Below, one piece after another: positions 5,273 through 5,319 of a stretch of DNA of 5,319 nucleotides (positions are counted from its first letter, which is position 1; each line of letters opens with the position of its first letter). This DNA is from DASZHC01 sp035938215 (lineage in GTDB: Bacteria > Verrucomicrobiota > Verrucomicrobiia > Chthoniobacterales > JAFAMB01): positions 1 to 5,319 of the forward strand of contig DASZHC010000028.1 in the NCBI GenBank assembly GCA_035938215.1, read 5' to 3'. Position numbers and translations under genes: made by a program. The notes beneath the pieces are model-generated. The model made no database searches, had not been told where the DNA came from, and worked only from the letters and a program-made list of their open reading frames with translations.

Positions 5273-5319
5273 GAAAGCGGTTCGAGAATTCGGCACTTAC
5301 ATCACTGCCAATCGAACAT
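5268..5319 (+). CDS. Possible start of a further gene, truncated by the window end
   Basis: From the TTG at 5268 the frame is open to the window end, with 17 complete codons reading LLKAVREFGTYITANRT (TTG would be read as Met at initiation), a natural-looking sequence. AGGAG (5254-5258) lies 9 bases before it. The same frame is open back to the TAA at 5211-5213 and is in phase with the preceding gene, with acidic and Gln-rich residues before the TTG (DFEENSQEQRK). It could therefore be a new gene starting at TTG, or the tail of the preceding gene cut off by a stop mutation. A minus-strand frame over the same bases is also open, from the window end down to its stop at 5211-5209, which weakens the case. 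No function can be given. Confidence 0.3.
   Translation, partial: MLKAVREFGTYITANRT

Overview
The window most resembles a soil Verrucomicrobium of the Chthoniobacterales / Candidatus Udaeobacter type. This rests mainly on the protein encoded at 1623-4625. Its short Cys-rich head, its kinase wording (such as ELGRGAMGVTYKAFD, HRDIKPSNIM and HQHQHAPLPLEQL) and its kinase / TolB-like / TPR layout match a large, repeatedly duplicated kinase family that I recall from those genomes. The placement is from memory of the family, not from a search. An acidobacterial origin cannot be excluded.

Layout. Positions 1-1237 are a low-density stretch of small genes and apparent gene debris on the + strand: a coiled-coil protein (26-316), an unrecognised 91-residue protein (655-930), and a small gene (1050-1237) that appears broken by a 2-base insertion. 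The first and third of these share an 84% identical block covering ribosome-binding site, start codon and first codons (2-50 and 1026-1074), so this region has been duplicated and has diverged. Positions 317-654 and 1238-1622 hold no gene I can defend; the first may hold a decayed minus-strand gene.

Positions 1623-4625 encode the main gene, a 1000-residue Ser/Thr protein kinase fused to a TolB-like (FlgO-like) domain and a long TPR region, with no visible membrane segment. Its stop codon overlaps, as ATGA, the start of a very basic 56-codon open frame (4622-4792). This is followed by a small single-pass membrane protein of unknown function (4824-5213). After that gene the reading frame stays open to the window end, and a good ribosome-binding site with a TTG start sits there inside a short GNRA hairpin.

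How they may work together (inference): the kinase could be a cytoplasmic signalling scaffold, with phosphorylation at the N-terminus and protein binding through the TPR region. The two small downstream frames would be the nearest candidates for partners or substrates. No transposase, integrase, CRISPR array, tRNA or rRNA was seen.
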